DNA of 61,581 nt from Kriegella sp965368185. Its GTDB lineage: Bacteria > Bacteroidota > Bacteroidia > Flavobacteriales > Flavobacteriaceae. The DNA lies in the NCBI GenBank assembly GCA_965368185.1, contig CBDULZ010000020.1, positions 1 to 61,581 on the forward strand, read 5' to 3'. Positions 7,544-16,765 of this stretch are shown piece after piece. The stretch's first letter is position 1. Every line of letters begins with the position of its first letter. The position numbers and the translations under genes are program-made. The notes under the pieces are model-generated. The model saw only the letters and a list, made by a program, of their open reading frames with translations. It searched no databases and was not told the DNA's origin.

Positions 7544-9004
7544 ATGAACGATGATTTACACCGCATATTAATCAAAGGGGGGGTGACCTCCCCAGGAGAA
7601 CTTAAAGATATCATTGCCATGTTGGAAGCGGGTGGGTTGAAAGAAGTTTTTTTCGGTTCAAGACAAGATTTATTGTTTCCCTTGCAAAACGCCGCGGAGG
7701 AACAATTGGAGAAAATATCGAAGTTCAATACCGATATTATTGCCGAGCGCAGCTACCAGAATATTGTTTCCTCTTATGTGTCGGCCGACATCTTTGAAAT
7801 GACCCACTGGCTAAAAGGCTCTACCTATCTTTATATATTGGAAGGCTTTGATTTTCTTCCGAAATTGAAAATAAATATCACCGACCCAAAACAGCGATTG
7901 GTCCCTATTTTTAATGGGAACCTCAACTTTATCGCTTCTGAACATGAAGATTATTGGTACCTGAATATCAAATTGCCTCATTGGAAAGAATCGGCCTATT
8001 ACCCTGTGTTGGTATACAGTTGGGATATTACCATTTTGGCCAAGGCCATTGAAGAAATTTATGAGGATGTAAACGACGTTGAAGAATTGTTTTTCATTCT
8101 TAATAAGAAACTCGACACCAACAATAGAACAATAGAAAAGGAATTGGTAATACCTTATTTGAAATTTCCATACTACGAGGGTATGAACCGTATGGGACTC
8201 GACCAATATTGGCTAGGTCTTTATTGGCGTAATAATCGATACGACCTAGAGTTTCTAAAAGAATTATGTGGTTTTTGTTTGGACAATAGTATCGGGAAAA
8301 TGTGTGTCACACCTTGGAAATCGTTTGTAATCAAGGGCATAAAAAGCGACTCACGGGCAGAGCTTGAGCGTTTTCTAGGCCAGAAAGGAATCAATGTACG
8401 CCATTCACAATTGGAAATGAACTGGCACTTGCCAGTCGATGACAAAGAAGCCATGGAACTCAAAAACTTCTTGGTACGTAGTTTTGACCAAAATGACATT
8501 AGCACATACGGGCTCACCTTTGGCATCAGCAATGAAGCCGGAAAAAGGACACATTTTTCGTCGGTGGTTATCGAAAAAAATACATTACCGACAATCGTTA
8601 AAGATTTTGATGTACGCCCTACTTACAATGTATTGCATTTTAAAAATTTTGATCCCAACACACAAATTTACAAGGCCTATGCCCAAGATGTAGATAAAAT
8701 AGAGCTACCGGGCCTATTGATGGAGCTAAGCAAGCACTACTTCAGACAATTGGGTAAACCCGAGAAGAAGCAAGAAGCCCCCAAGAAGAAAGTGGTCGCG
8801 GCGACGCGCGAGATTCATCAATGCCAATCATGTTTTACGATTTACGATGCAAGTTACGGAGACGCCAAGGCCGATATTTCAATTGGCACATCTTTCGAAG
8901 CGCTTCCGGAGACCTATGAATGCCCTGTTTGTGAAGCCCCAAAATCGAACTTTTCAAATACCGAATTATCGATCGGTGATGTCAAACAATCTCCGCAACA
9001 GTAA
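7544..9004 (+). CDS. Nitrite/sulfite reductase-like scaffold fused to a C-terminal rubredoxin
   Basis: I place the start at the ATG at 7544, ten bases after the nasA stop, giving 486 residues; an earlier in-frame start would lie inside nasA. Two segments look like the ferredoxin-like half domains of siroheme nitrite/sulfite reductases: residues 8-50 (GGVTSPGELKDI, then FFGSRQDLLFPL) and about 225-290 (LDNSIGKMCVTPWKSFVIKG). The cysteine clusters that bind siroheme-[4Fe-4S] in real reductases are absent. The last 60 residues are a rubredoxin fold with CQSC near 427 and CPVC near 463. The protein is therefore unlikely to reduce nitrite itself and is more likely an electron carrier or assembly partner for the nitrate reductase. 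Its end overlaps the convergent folC gene by 23 bases. Confidence 0.75.
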   Translation: MNDDLHRILIKGGVTSPGELKDIIAMLEAGGLKEVFFGSRQDLLFPLQNAAEEQLEKISKFNTDIIAERSYQNIVSSYVSADIFEMTHWLKGSTYLYILEGFDFLPKLKINITDPKQRLVPIFNGNLNFIASEHEDYWYLNIKLPHWKESAYYPVLVYSWDITILAKAIEEIYEDVNDVEELFFILNKKLDTNNRTIEKELVIPYLKFPYYEGMNRMGLDQYWLGLYWRNNRYDLEFLKELCGFCLDNSIGKMCVTPWKSFVIKGIKSDSRAELERFLGQKGINVRHSQLEMNWHLPVDDKEAMELKNFLVRSFDQNDISTYGLTFGISNEAGKRTHFSSVVIEKNTLPTIVKDFDVRPTYNVLHFKNFDPNTQIYKAYAQDVDKIELPGLLMELSKHYFRQLGKPEKKQEAPKKKVVAATREIHQCQSCFTIYDASYGDAKADISIGTSFEALPETYECPVCEAPKSNFSNTELSIGDVKQSPQQ

Positions 9005-10193
9005 AAGTACTTCCTCCAATAAATATAAAATCTGTTTTTATGGCATTTTGGAGGGCTTTGGAATATGCAGCATTCACTGACGGATAGCTTTCCCCTTTTA
9101 ATCCAAACTCCCTGGCCTGAAGTCGAAGGGTTTCTACATCTAAGCCCCGGGGAACGTTGGGTGCACAAAAATAGTAAATTGCCTTTTCAGGAAATAAGGG
9201 CAATATGCCGTTTAAATCTTTTTCTTTAACAAAACCGATTACAAAATGAAGTTTATCAAATTTCTGTTGCCCTACCTGCTCTAATACCAAGGATAAACCC
9301 GCACTATTATGTGCCGTATCACAAACTACGGTGGGCGAGTTCTTAAGCACTTGCCATCGCCCCATTAATCCTGTATTTGCAATCACGTTCGAAAGCCCCT
9401 CTTTTATATTCTCCTCTGAAATTTCAAAGCCCTTTAACTCCCGAATAGTAGCAACAACCCCCTTTATATTTTTAGTCTGATACTCGCCTAGCAACGATGT
9501 TTTATAGGATTCATGGGAAACTCTGTCGGCAAAAACAATATTGCTCTTCCGGTGTTGGGCAATTTCCTTAAAAGTGTCGGCAATTTCATCTTGAAATTCG
9601 CTAATAACCACGGGAACACCTTCTTTGATAATACCTGCCTTTTCAAATGCTATTTTTGTTAGGGTATCACCCAGCATATCGACATGATCCATTCCGATAT
9701 TAGTAATCAGCGAAACCTCTGGTCTAATGATATTGGTAGAATCCAATCTGCCACCCAAGCCCACCTCGATAATGGCAATATCTACTTTCTCCTCGGCAAA
9801 ATAAGCGAAAGCCATACCCACAGTCATCTCAAAAAATGATAGTTTGAAAGTTTCAAAAAAAGAACGGTTATTTTCTATAAAATCTACTACAAAACTCTTT
9901 GAAACCGTCTTGCCATCGATTTTTATACGTTCCCTAAAGTCTTTTAAATGAGGGGAGGTATAGAGTCCGACCCTATAACCGGCTTCTTGAAGTATGGAGG
10001 CGAGCATGTGACTGCTAGAACCCTTTCCATTGGTACCGGCAACATGTATACTCTTGAATTTTTTCTCTGGATAATTTAAATGAGCGGAAAATGCCAAGAT
10101 GTTATCCAGCTTTCCTGTAAATGCGGTCTTTCCACTTTGCTGGTACATCGGAAGTTGGGCAAACATCCAATCTACGGTTTCGGTATAGGTCAC
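8982..10193 (-). CDS. folC: Bifunctional folylpolyglutamate synthase/dihydrofolate synthase
   Basis: This 403-residue protein has the Mur ligase-like P-loop GTNGKGSSSHMLAS near residue 52, the SPHL motif near residue 80, and the conserved EVGLGGRLDSTN and ITNIGMDHVDMLG segments. FolC adds glutamate to dihydropteroate and then extends polyglutamate tails on folates, using ATP, in the cytoplasm. The length is normal. The start codon overlaps the tonB stop by four bases (ATGA-type), so the two are translationally coupled. The 3' end overlaps the convergent rubredoxin-fusion gene, leaving no room for a terminator between them. Confidence 0.95.
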   Translation of the reverse strand: MTYTETVDWMFAQLPMYQQSGKTAFTGKLDNILAFSAHLNYPEKKFKSIHVAGTNGKGSSSHMLASILQEAGYRVGLYTSPHLKDFRERIKIDGKTVSKSFVVDFIENNRSFFETFKLSFFEMTVGMAFAYFAEEKVDIAIIEVGLGGRLDSTNIIRPEVSLITNIGMDHVDMLGDTLTKIAFEKAGIIKEGVPVVISEFQDEIADTFKEIAQHRKSNIVFADRVSHESYKTSLLGEYQTKNIKGVVATIRELKGFEISEENIKEGLSNVIANTGLMGRWQVLKNSPTVVCDTAHNSAGLSLVLEQVGQQKFDKLHFVIGFVKEKDLNGILPLFPEKAIYYFCAPNVPRGLDVETLRLQAREFGLKGESYPSVNAAYSKALQNAIKTDFIFIGGSTFTVAEIV

Positions 10194-11131
10194 TCTCCCA
10201 ATTTAAAGTTGACAACCACAAACCCGACTTGTTGGCTAGGGGCATTGGAATCTAAATTCCATTTGTGCTTAAAGGCCGTCTTTTTGGCAGGATCTAACAA
10301 GCAAGGGTCGTTGTTGGTCGTTCCTTTTACACCTGGAGTGGCACTGATCACATTACCATTTCTATCGACCACTATCTTGACGACCACCCTACCCTCTTGA
10401 TTACAGTCTTGTTTTACTTGACCTTTGCTCACTAAAGACCTACCGTTAAGGCCGTAACCGCCCGTTCCGCTACCAGATCCCGGGCTACCGTAATAACTAG
10501 TGGCATAAGGATCGCCATCGGGTTGGCCCTTGTCCCCTGTTTTATTGTCATCACCCTCAGAGCCAGTGGCCGTGCCATCCGATTTATTGAGCCCTCCCAT
10601 CAGTGCATCCAATTTTTTCTTTTTGGCTTCCTGCTCCATACGGGCTTTCTCCTCTGCGGCCTTTTTTTGCTGTGCTATTTTGGCCGCTTCGGCCTTCGCC
10701 TTTTTCTCGGCATCCTCGGCTTTTTTCTTGGCCGCTCTTTCAGCTGCTTCGGCCTTTCGCTTGGCTTCCTCGGCTTTTTTAATTTTAATGGATTCTTCGT
10801 TCTCTTGCGTCAATACTTTTTCAGCCGGTGCTTCTTCCGCCACTGTTTCCTCGGGAACCTCTTCGGCAATTTCTTCAACTTGCTCCACGACCTCTTCTTG
10901 CTTTGTAGCTTCTACCGGGGGCGTTTCTAAAGGTTCCGATCGTATTTTCTCTTTTGGCTGTTGATTACCGCTACCAAAATCCATAGTGCCGAAATTCACG
11001 GAAATACCGTTCTCCTCTGGCGGGTCCAAATAAGTCAAACCTATATAAAAAAGCAAAAGTAGTAGGGCACTTAACAGCGCTGTGGTAAGTGTAAAAGATT
11101 TTTTCTTGTGTCTCGTATCTAAGAATGACAT
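10190..11131 (-). CDS. tonB: Energy transducer TonB
   Basis: This 313-residue protein has a basic N-terminus, one membrane helix (about residues 13-33, TLTTALLSALLLLLFYIGL), a long Glu/Lys/Ala-rich periplasm-spanning region (about 65-180), a Gly/Ser/Asp-rich linker and a C-terminal TonB-type domain (GRVVVKIVVDRNGNVISATP, ending FVVVNFKLGE). It carries proton-motive energy from ExbB/ExbD to outer-membrane TonB-dependent receptors such as the SusC proteins. It lies downstream of exbB and exbD with a 144-base gap and overlaps folC by four bases. The Ala/Lys-rich rod could also be read as TolA-like, but the C-terminus is TonB-like. Confidence 0.88.
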   Translation of the reverse strand: MSFLDTRHKKKSFTLTTALLSALLLLLFYIGLTYLDPPEENGISVNFGTMDFGSGNQQPKEKIRSEPLETPPVEATKQEEVVEQVEEIAEEVPEETVAEEAPAEKVLTQENEESIKIKKAEEAKRKAEAAERAAKKKAEDAEKKAKAEAAKIAQQKKAAEEKARMEQEAKKKKLDALMGGLNKSDGTATGSEGDDNKTGDKGQPDGDPYATSYYGSPGSGSGTGGYGLNGRSLVSKGQVKQDCNQEGRVVVKIVVDRNGNVISATPGVKGTTNNDPCLLDPAKKTAFKHKWNLDSNAPSQQVGFVVVNFKLGE

Positions 11132-11275
11132 TATCTCAATTGAATTTTAATATTCTTGAATAATATCGTTGATCAAATCGAACAAAAACGTACAACAAAT
11201 CGGTACTAGTTGTTTGTTTCCTTGGAGGTCCAGACGCGGCAACGCATCATATCGATATTTAAAGCACCCCCAGCC

Positions 11276-11662
11276 TTAATTGGGGCGTACCGCCAAGATA
11301 ACTTTGTAATTGTTTCTGTTGGCAATATCCATAACATGAACCGCTTCTTTTATCGCCACACTCTCTTCAGTTCTTAAAATGATAGTGGGTTTGTCTTGAC
11401 CCTCTAAAGCCTTCTTTAATTCAATTTCAATATATTCTCCGTTAATTCTCTCATTATTCACAAAATATTGCAAGTTCTTGTCAATACTTACTGAAACATT
11501 TTGCGTGTTTGTCGATTTTCCCCTTGCCTTTGGCAATAAAAGATCCAACGCATTGGGAGAGTTCGCGGTAAGCATAAAGAAAATCAAGAGCAGAAAAACA
11601 ATATCTGTCATTGATGACATGCTAAAGTCTGGACTTACCTTATTTCTTCCTTTTAATTTCAT
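11276..11662 (-). CDS. exbD: Biopolymer transport protein ExbD
   Basis: This 128-residue protein has a single membrane helix near the N-terminus (MTDIVFLLLIFFMLTANS) with the conserved aspartate that takes part in proton flow. A periplasmic domain follows that ends VILAVRPN. With ExbB it forms the inner-membrane proton channel that drives TonB. The gene starts four bases after exbB, so the two are one operon. Confidence 0.93.
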   Translation of the reverse strand: MKLKGRNKVSPDFSMSSMTDIVFLLLIFFMLTANSPNALDLLLPKARGKSTNTQNVSVSIDKNLQYFVNNERINGEYIEIELKKALEGQDKPTIILRTEESVAIKEAVHVMDIANRNNYKVILAVRPN

Positions 11663-11666
11663 ATGC

Positions 11667-12347
11667 CTATAGCGGTTCGTTCAACAAATCAAGAAACTCC
11701 ACTGCGTTAGCTTCCATTTTATGCACCACCTTATCCGTTCTGTTCACCAAGTGATTGTATCCTATGTAAGCAATAATACCAACGATAAGGCCGGCCACAG
11801 TCGTTGTCATCGCCGTATAAATACCGGATGCCAAAGACCCCATTTCCGCTTGGCCTCCACTGGAAGCCATTTCATGGAATGCCAAAATCATTCCGATCAC
11901 GGTTCCTAAGAAACCAATCATTGGTGCAGCCCCTGCAACGGTGGCCAGAACACTTACGTTTTTCTCAAGTTTATATACTTCAAGGGTTCCCGCATTTTCG
12001 ATGGCCGTATTTATATCATCTAAAGGTTTTCCTATTCGGGAAACTCCTTTTTCGGTCAATCGTGCCACCGGAGAATCTGTCTGTGCACAAAGAAGTTTTG
12101 CCGCTTCTAATTTGCCATTGGTCACGTGATCACGAATCTGGTTCATGAAATTACTATCAATCTTTGAGGCCGCCTTGATAGCGAAAATACGCTCAAAATA
12201 AATATAGAGGGCCACGAACAGCATGATAAAAAGCACCGAGATAATAAGGACACTTCCCGTTCCCCCATTTATAATAAGATCAACTACCGAAAGGGTCTTT
12301 TCTTCCGATACAACTTCCCCCGCTGCGGGGTCTTGAAACAATAGCAT
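11667..12347 (-). CDS. exbB: MotA/TolQ/ExbB proton channel family protein
   Basis: This 226-residue protein has three membrane helices: one near residues 33-52 (VLIISVLFIMLFVALYIYF) and two in the C-terminal half (VAGAAPMIGFLGTVIGMILA, then AMTTTVAGLIVGIIAYIGY). The GFLGTVIGM segment is the family signature. It forms the pentameric channel around ExbD and powers TonB. The order exbB-exbD-tonB-folC is common in Flavobacteriia. The start is 50 bases after nhaD, so a longer transcript from the dehydrogenase gene through folC is possible. Confidence 0.93.
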   Translation of the reverse strand: MLLFQDPAAGEVVSEEKTLSVVDLIINGGTGSVLIISVLFIMLFVALYIYFERIFAIKAASKIDSNFMNQIRDHVTNGKLEAAKLLCAQTDSPVARLTEKGVSRIGKPLDDINTAIENAGTLEVYKLEKNVSVLATVAGAAPMIGFLGTVIGMILAFHEMASSGGQAEMGSLASGIYTAMTTTVAGLIVGIIAYIGYNHLVNRTDKVVHKMEANAVEFLDLLNEPL

Positions 12348-12397
12348 AGTATTCTGGGTTATTAATTTGCCATTATAACGGCATTTTGTCGATTAAA

Positions 12398-13774
12398 TTA
12401 TGCGTTGAGAACTAAATTTCGAATTAAAATAAAAGTTACCGCCCCAGAAATAAATCCGACGAACGCCAACCATGCTATTTTCTTTAAATACCAGAAGAAA
12501 TCGATTTTTTCCATTCCCATGGCAACCACGCCAGCAGCGGAACCAATAATAAGCATACTGCCCCCTGTACCAGCGGAATAAGCTATAAAATGCCAAACGG
12601 GATCATCGATCGGAACGGAGAACATTCCCATACTTGCCGCAACCAATGGCACGTTATCAATAATGGCAGAACCGACGCCTAAGAACAAAACTACCAAATC
12701 GGAAACATGCTCCCCTATCGATTCGGTACCTAGCATGGGCATCGTTTGATCTAAAGTCTCGGCAAAATGAAACAACATACCCAACGATTCCAACGCCGCT
12801 ACGGCCAATAAGATACCAAGAAAGAACAAGATACTCGGCATCTCGATTTTAGACAGGGAATGGTGTACGGGACTATGGTGACCGACCGAATCACTTTCCC
12901 CGGGTACATCAACCGGATCTGAAATGGTAAACTTGGAACTGCTGTAGATTTCGGCGAAAGTGGCAACAACGGCTAATGATAACATCATACCTACATAAGG
13001 TGGCAAGTGGGTTATTGTTTTGAAGAACGGAACAAATACGATCGCTCCCAAACCTAAGTACAACATAGTCGATCCGAATTTCGATTTTGGGCCCTCATTT
13101 ACGTCTTCCACCGCTGCTTCTATATCTCCTTTAAAAGCCGAATATCTACTTGCAAACAATACGGGAACCACCATACAAACAATGGATGGTACCAAAACAT
13201 GCTCTATCAATTGGGCGGCGGACACCTTATTTCCGATCCATAGCATGGTGGTTGTTACATCGCCAATAGGTGACCAGGCGCCCCCTGCATTCGCGGCAAT
13301 GATAATCATACCGGCAAACCACAAGCGTGTAGTTCTATCGATAATCACTTTTTGAAGTATGGTGACCAATACAATAGTTGCCGTAAGGTTATCGATGATT
13401 GCAGACAGTATAAAAGCCAAAATTGAAAAAAGCCAGAGCAATTTACGTTTGCTTTTTGTTTTTATATAGCCCTTGATCGTTGCAAAACCGTCAAAATAAT
13501 CGATGATTTCAACAATGGTCATGGCACCCAATAAAAAGACCAGTATTTCTGCCGTCTTACCTAAATGGTGGAGCAACATTTCGTCAATGTGTGAAGGTTC
13601 CAGCTCTTTTAGATCAGCATTTACCTCAAAAACGGGCAAATGGGCCAAGGCAATGATCGCCCATAGAATGGCCATCATGCCCAAAGCCGGAATAAGTTTA
13701 TCAATTTTAAGGTTATGCTCCATTGTAATGGCCAAATAACCCACTACAAACACAATAATGATTATGGTCTCCAT
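12398..13774 (-). CDS. nhaD: Sodium:proton antiporter NhaD
   Basis: This 458-residue protein has about 12 hydrophobic helices and belongs to the NhaD/ArsB ion transporter superfamily. Typical stretches are AIIDNLTATIVLVTILQK in the first half and SAIIDNVPLVAASMGMF in the second, the two inverted repeats with the conserved Asp-Asn pairs. It exports Na+ in exchange for H+ at the inner membrane, as expected for a marine bacterium. It starts 16 bases after the glutamate/leucine dehydrogenase gene. Confidence 0.92.
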   Translation of the reverse strand: METIIIIVFVVGYLAITMEHNLKIDKLIPALGMMAILWAIIALAHLPVFEVNADLKELEPSHIDEMLLHHLGKTAEILVFLLGAMTIVEIIDYFDGFATIKGYIKTKSKRKLLWLFSILAFILSAIIDNLTATIVLVTILQKVIIDRTTRLWFAGMIIIAANAGGAWSPIGDVTTTMLWIGNKVSAAQLIEHVLVPSIVCMVVPVLFASRYSAFKGDIEAAVEDVNEGPKSKFGSTMLYLGLGAIVFVPFFKTITHLPPYVGMMLSLAVVATFAEIYSSSKFTISDPVDVPGESDSVGHHSPVHHSLSKIEMPSILFFLGILLAVAALESLGMLFHFAETLDQTMPMLGTESIGEHVSDLVVLFLGVGSAIIDNVPLVAASMGMFSVPIDDPVWHFIAYSAGTGGSMLIIGSAAGVVAMGMEKIDFFWYLKKIAWLAFVGFISGAVTFILIRNLVLNA

Positions 13775-13790
13775 ACTCAGTTCGATTAAT

Positions 13791-15023
13791 TTAAATTAAT
13801 TGTTTTAACGCTATTTCAAATCCTGTTTTACTCAAATTTACTTTTGATTGATTTTGCTTAAAGATATTCAAAATTGCCTTTCTAATAGTCCCTGAAGTAT
13901 CATTAAATATCAATTCTTCATCCATGCCTACTCTTTTTTCCATAAAATAGGAAAAAACCCTTGCCATTCCACAATTTGATATGAAATCGGGGATAAGGCT
14001 TGTTCTTTGGTCGGTGTATTCCATTATAGGCCCAAAGAAAATCTCCTTATCGGCAAAAGGAACATTCGCTCCACACGAGATCATTTCCAGCTTTGTATCG
14101 ATCATCTTTCCAATCTGCTCCCTAGTAACCAACCTAGATGCGGCACAAGGCACGAATATTTCTGTAGGCAAGGTCCAGATCTGTTTATTAATTTCCTCAA
14201 AAGGTATCATTTGGTCTGCAGGGGCCATTAGATTGTTTCCCGATTTGTTCAGGAAAAAAGAACGTATCTCCTCAAAGGAAAATCCTTCTTCCTTAATAAC
14301 TCCGCCAGTCCTATCCAAAATACCCACAATCTTGGCCCCCATTTGGGACAAATAAAACGCAGCGGCACCTCCGACATTTCCAAAACCTTGAACTACCACC
14401 CTTTTTCCCATGACATTTCCTCCAAAAATATCGTAATAATGTCGCACTGCTTCTGCTACTCCAAATCCTGTAATCATATCTGCGACCGTATATTTTCTAG
14501 AAATATCGGGGGAGTACATATGCCGTTCCAACGGTTTTATGACCCCTAAACGAAGTTGGCCGATCCTATTTATTTTATCTGCTTCCGTGGGCCTAAAATG
14601 TCCATTGAAAACGCCCTCTTGGGGATGCCAAACTCCCGCATCCTCCGTTATGGGGATAACTTCGTGAATTTCATCTACATTCAAATCACCCCCGGTACCG
14701 TAATAACTTTTTAACAAAGGAGATACAGCGTGGTACCACCGCTCAAGCACTCCAATTTTCCTAGGGTCGTTCGGATTAAAATTAATACCCGATTTAGCAC
14801 CACCGATAGGTGGACCGGACACCGTAAATTTCACCTCCATTGTCTTCGCCAACGACAGTACTTCGTTCATATCTAAACCTTCGCGCATTCGCGTACCACC
14901 TCCAGCAGCTCCTCCCCTTAGGGAATTTATTACTGTCCAACCTTCTGCCTCAGTTTCTGGATCTCTCCAATTAAAAACAATTTCAGGCGGTTTATTTTCG
15001 TAGGCACTAAGTAATTCTTTCAT
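13791..15023 (-). CDS. Glu/Leu/Phe/Val dehydrogenase family protein
   Basis: This 410-residue protein has the dimerisation and substrate domain with the catalytic lysine in PPIGGAKSGINF (about residue 78), RGGAAGGGTRMREG near residue 37, and a Rossmann domain with VVQGFGNVGGAAAFYL near residue 210. The family deaminates an amino acid to its 2-oxo acid with NAD(P)+. Whether the substrate is glutamate or a branched-chain amino acid is not decided by what I can see. It is the first gene of the - strand group with nhaD, with a -7-like box upstream at 15160-15167. Confidence 0.9.
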   Translation of the reverse strand: MKELLSAYENKPPEIVFNWRDPETEAEGWTVINSLRGGAAGGGTRMREGLDMNEVLSLAKTMEVKFTVSGPPIGGAKSGINFNPNDPRKIGVLERWYHAVSPLLKSYYGTGGDLNVDEIHEVIPITEDAGVWHPQEGVFNGHFRPTEADKINRIGQLRLGVIKPLERHMYSPDISRKYTVADMITGFGVAEAVRHYYDIFGGNVMGKRVVVQGFGNVGGAAAFYLSQMGAKIVGILDRTGGVIKEEGFSFEEIRSFFLNKSGNNLMAPADQMIPFEEINKQIWTLPTEIFVPCAASRLVTREQIGKMIDTKLEMISCGANVPFADKEIFFGPIMEYTDQRTSLIPDFISNCGMARVFSYFMEKRVGMDEELIFNDTSGTIRKAILNIFKQNQSKVNLSKTGFEIALKQLI

Positions 15024-15159
15024 TAGATAATTGCGATTAAAATTATAGAAACATCATTGTTACGTATTCGAATTGAACCCGTTCATTCAACTATTCGTTT
15101 CACAGTTAATGTTGTCTCATAATTTTGAATTTAAATCGATCTGAAAGATTGAATAAGAA

Positions 15160-15167
15160 CAAATATA
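15160..15167 (-). promoter_or_regulatory. -7 box for the amino-acid dehydrogenase gene
   Basis: Read on the - strand this is TATATTTG, an exact TAnnTTTG match, about 137 bases before the start codon. No clear -33 TTTG lies upstream. It shares the 272-base divergent gap with the acyl-CoA dehydrogenase promoter. Confidence 0.4.
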
Positions 15168-15263
15168 AAAATATAGATTTGGTTTGAAAGCTTTTCTAAT
15201 GGTCATGTCAAATTATCGTAAAAACTATACTTCAAAAGTCGGTCAGTTTTTCACACATACCAT

Positions 15264-15271
15264 TATATTTG
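15264..15271 (+). promoter_or_regulatory. -7 box for the acyl-CoA dehydrogenase gene
   Basis: TATATTTG is an exact match to the Bacteroidota -7 consensus and sits 24 bases before the ATG, giving a short leader. A -33 TTTG is not evident. Confidence 0.5.
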
Positions 15272-15295
15272 TATACAAGCAAAACACACTAAGTT

Positions 15296-16438
15296 ATGGA
15301 CTTTACCTTATCTGAAGAGCAATTGATGATACAACAGGCGGCAAGGGATTTTGCTCAAAATGAATTGCTTCCCGGAGTAATAGAAAGAGATGATGCACAA
15401 AAATTCCCGACAGAACAAGTCAAAAAAATGGGAGAACTTGGTTTTCTTGGCATGATGGTAGACCCAGACTACGGAGGTAGCGGTTTAGACACGCTCTCAT
15501 ACGTACTTACCATGGAGGAACTTTCAAAAATCGATGCTTCCGCTTCTGTAGTAGTTTCGGTAAACAACTCTTTGGTCTGTTGGGGACTGGAAACTTACGG
15601 AAATGAAGAACAGAAAAAAGAATACCTGACCCGTTTGGCGTCTGGTGAAATCATTGGAGCATTTTGCTTGTCGGAGCCCGAGGCAGGCAGTGATGCGACC
15701 TCTCAAAAGACAACAGCCATTGACATGGGCGACCATTACATTTTGAACGGTACAAAAAACTGGATTACAAACGGCGGCACGGCGTCGGTATACCTGGTCA
15801 TCGCGCAGACCGATAGGGAGAAAGGCCACAGAGGCATCAATGTACTTATCGTAGAAAAAGATATGGAAGGTTTTGAAATAGGACCCAAGGAAAATAAATT
15901 GGGCATACGTGGTAGTGATACCCATTCCCTTAACTTCAATGACGTCAAAGTTCCCAAAAAAAATAGGATCGGTGATGATGGCTTCGGATTCAAATTTGCC
16001 ATGAAAACGCTTGCGGGAGGGCGCATCGGTATAGCTGCCCAGGCCTTGGGCATTGCTGCCGGAGCCTATGAACTGGCCAAAAAGTATTCAAAGGAGAGAA
16101 AAGCGTTCGGTACAGAAATAGCGAACCACCAGGCCATTGCTTTTAAATTGGCAGACATGCACACCCAAATAGAAGCCGCACGCCACTTGGTCTACAAAGC
16201 TGCGTGGGAAAAAGATAATGGAATCAATTATGATCTTTCAGGTGCCATGGCAAAACTATACGCCTCGCAAGTTGCCATGGATACAACCATAGAAGCCGTA
16301 CAGATTCACGGCGGCAACGGATTTGTAAAAGACTACCATGTTGAACGGTTGATGCGTGATGCCAAAATAACGCAAATTTATGAGGGCACTTCGGAGATTC
16401 AAAAAATCGTAATTTCGAGAAGTATCTTAAGGGATTAA
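15296..16438 (+). CDS. Acyl-CoA dehydrogenase
   Basis: This 380-residue protein has the standard acyl-CoA dehydrogenase length and layout: an N-terminal helical domain (MDFTLSEEQLMIQQAARDFA), a middle beta domain (IGAFCLSEPEAGSDA, then NGTKNWITNGGTA) and a C-terminal helical domain with QIYEGTSEIQKIVISR. That last segment carries the catalytic glutamate of short/medium-chain enzymes. It forms FAD-dependent tetramers and makes the trans-2-enoyl-CoA in fatty or branched acid oxidation. It is alone between two regulatory gaps. The chain-length preference cannot be told. No terminator is evident after it. Confidence 0.93.
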   Translation: MDFTLSEEQLMIQQAARDFAQNELLPGVIERDDAQKFPTEQVKKMGELGFLGMMVDPDYGGSGLDTLSYVLTMEELSKIDASASVVVSVNNSLVCWGLETYGNEEQKKEYLTRLASGEIIGAFCLSEPEAGSDATSQKTTAIDMGDHYILNGTKNWITNGGTASVYLVIAQTDREKGHRGINVLIVEKDMEGFEIGPKENKLGIRGSDTHSLNFNDVKVPKKNRIGDDGFGFKFAMKTLAGGRIGIAAQALGIAAGAYELAKKYSKERKAFGTEIANHQAIAFKLADMHTQIEAARHLVYKAAWEKDNGINYDLSGAMAKLYASQVAMDTTIEAVQIHGGNGFVKDYHVERLMRDAKITQIYEGTSEIQKIVISRSILRD

Positions 16439-16610
16439 ACCATCTTACACGAACCGAAAAACTAAGTAGCCCATAAAATAAAAGGGGTGTATCTCCAGAA
16501 TTCGGCTAAAAAAATTCCAATTCAGAAAAAAATAGGGGTACAAACTTGTCAAATTCATTATTTTTAACTGTTGACCCCCTAAAAACGTTTTAAAGAACAT
16601 TCATTTACAT

Positions 16611-16618
16611 TACTTTTG
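16611..16618 (+). promoter_or_regulatory. -7 box in the gltBD leader region
   Basis: The 327-base gap 16439-16765 before gltB holds TACTTTTG at 16611-16618, a full TAnnTTTG match, with a weak TTT-rich stretch (16587-16590) at about the right -33 distance. A second match, TATTTTTG at 16741-16748, lies only 17 bases before the ATG. Either could serve, and two promoters would fit nitrogen control. I see no small gene, riboswitch or terminator in the gap. Confidence 0.4.
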
Positions 16619-16765
16619 TCATAATGATAAATTAACACTGCCAAAAATCCATTTTTGAATATTATTTAACATTGTATTCCATTCGTTGAATTTTTTATTT
16701 CATTTAACCCGAATCAAGGCAAATAATTCAGAAAGAATGCTATTTTTGAGGAAATACCCTAATTT

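Noticed and set aside
7544..9004. Functional siroheme nitrite reductase
   Set aside because: The four cysteines of the siroheme/[4Fe-4S] site are not present; the only cysteine pairs of cluster type belong to the rubredoxin part.
10523..10964. Two long + strand frames (135 and 144 codons) opposite tonB
   Set aside because: They mirror the Glu/Lys/Ala-rich repeat codons of tonB and give low-complexity Phe/Leu and Ser/Ala strings. They are shadows.
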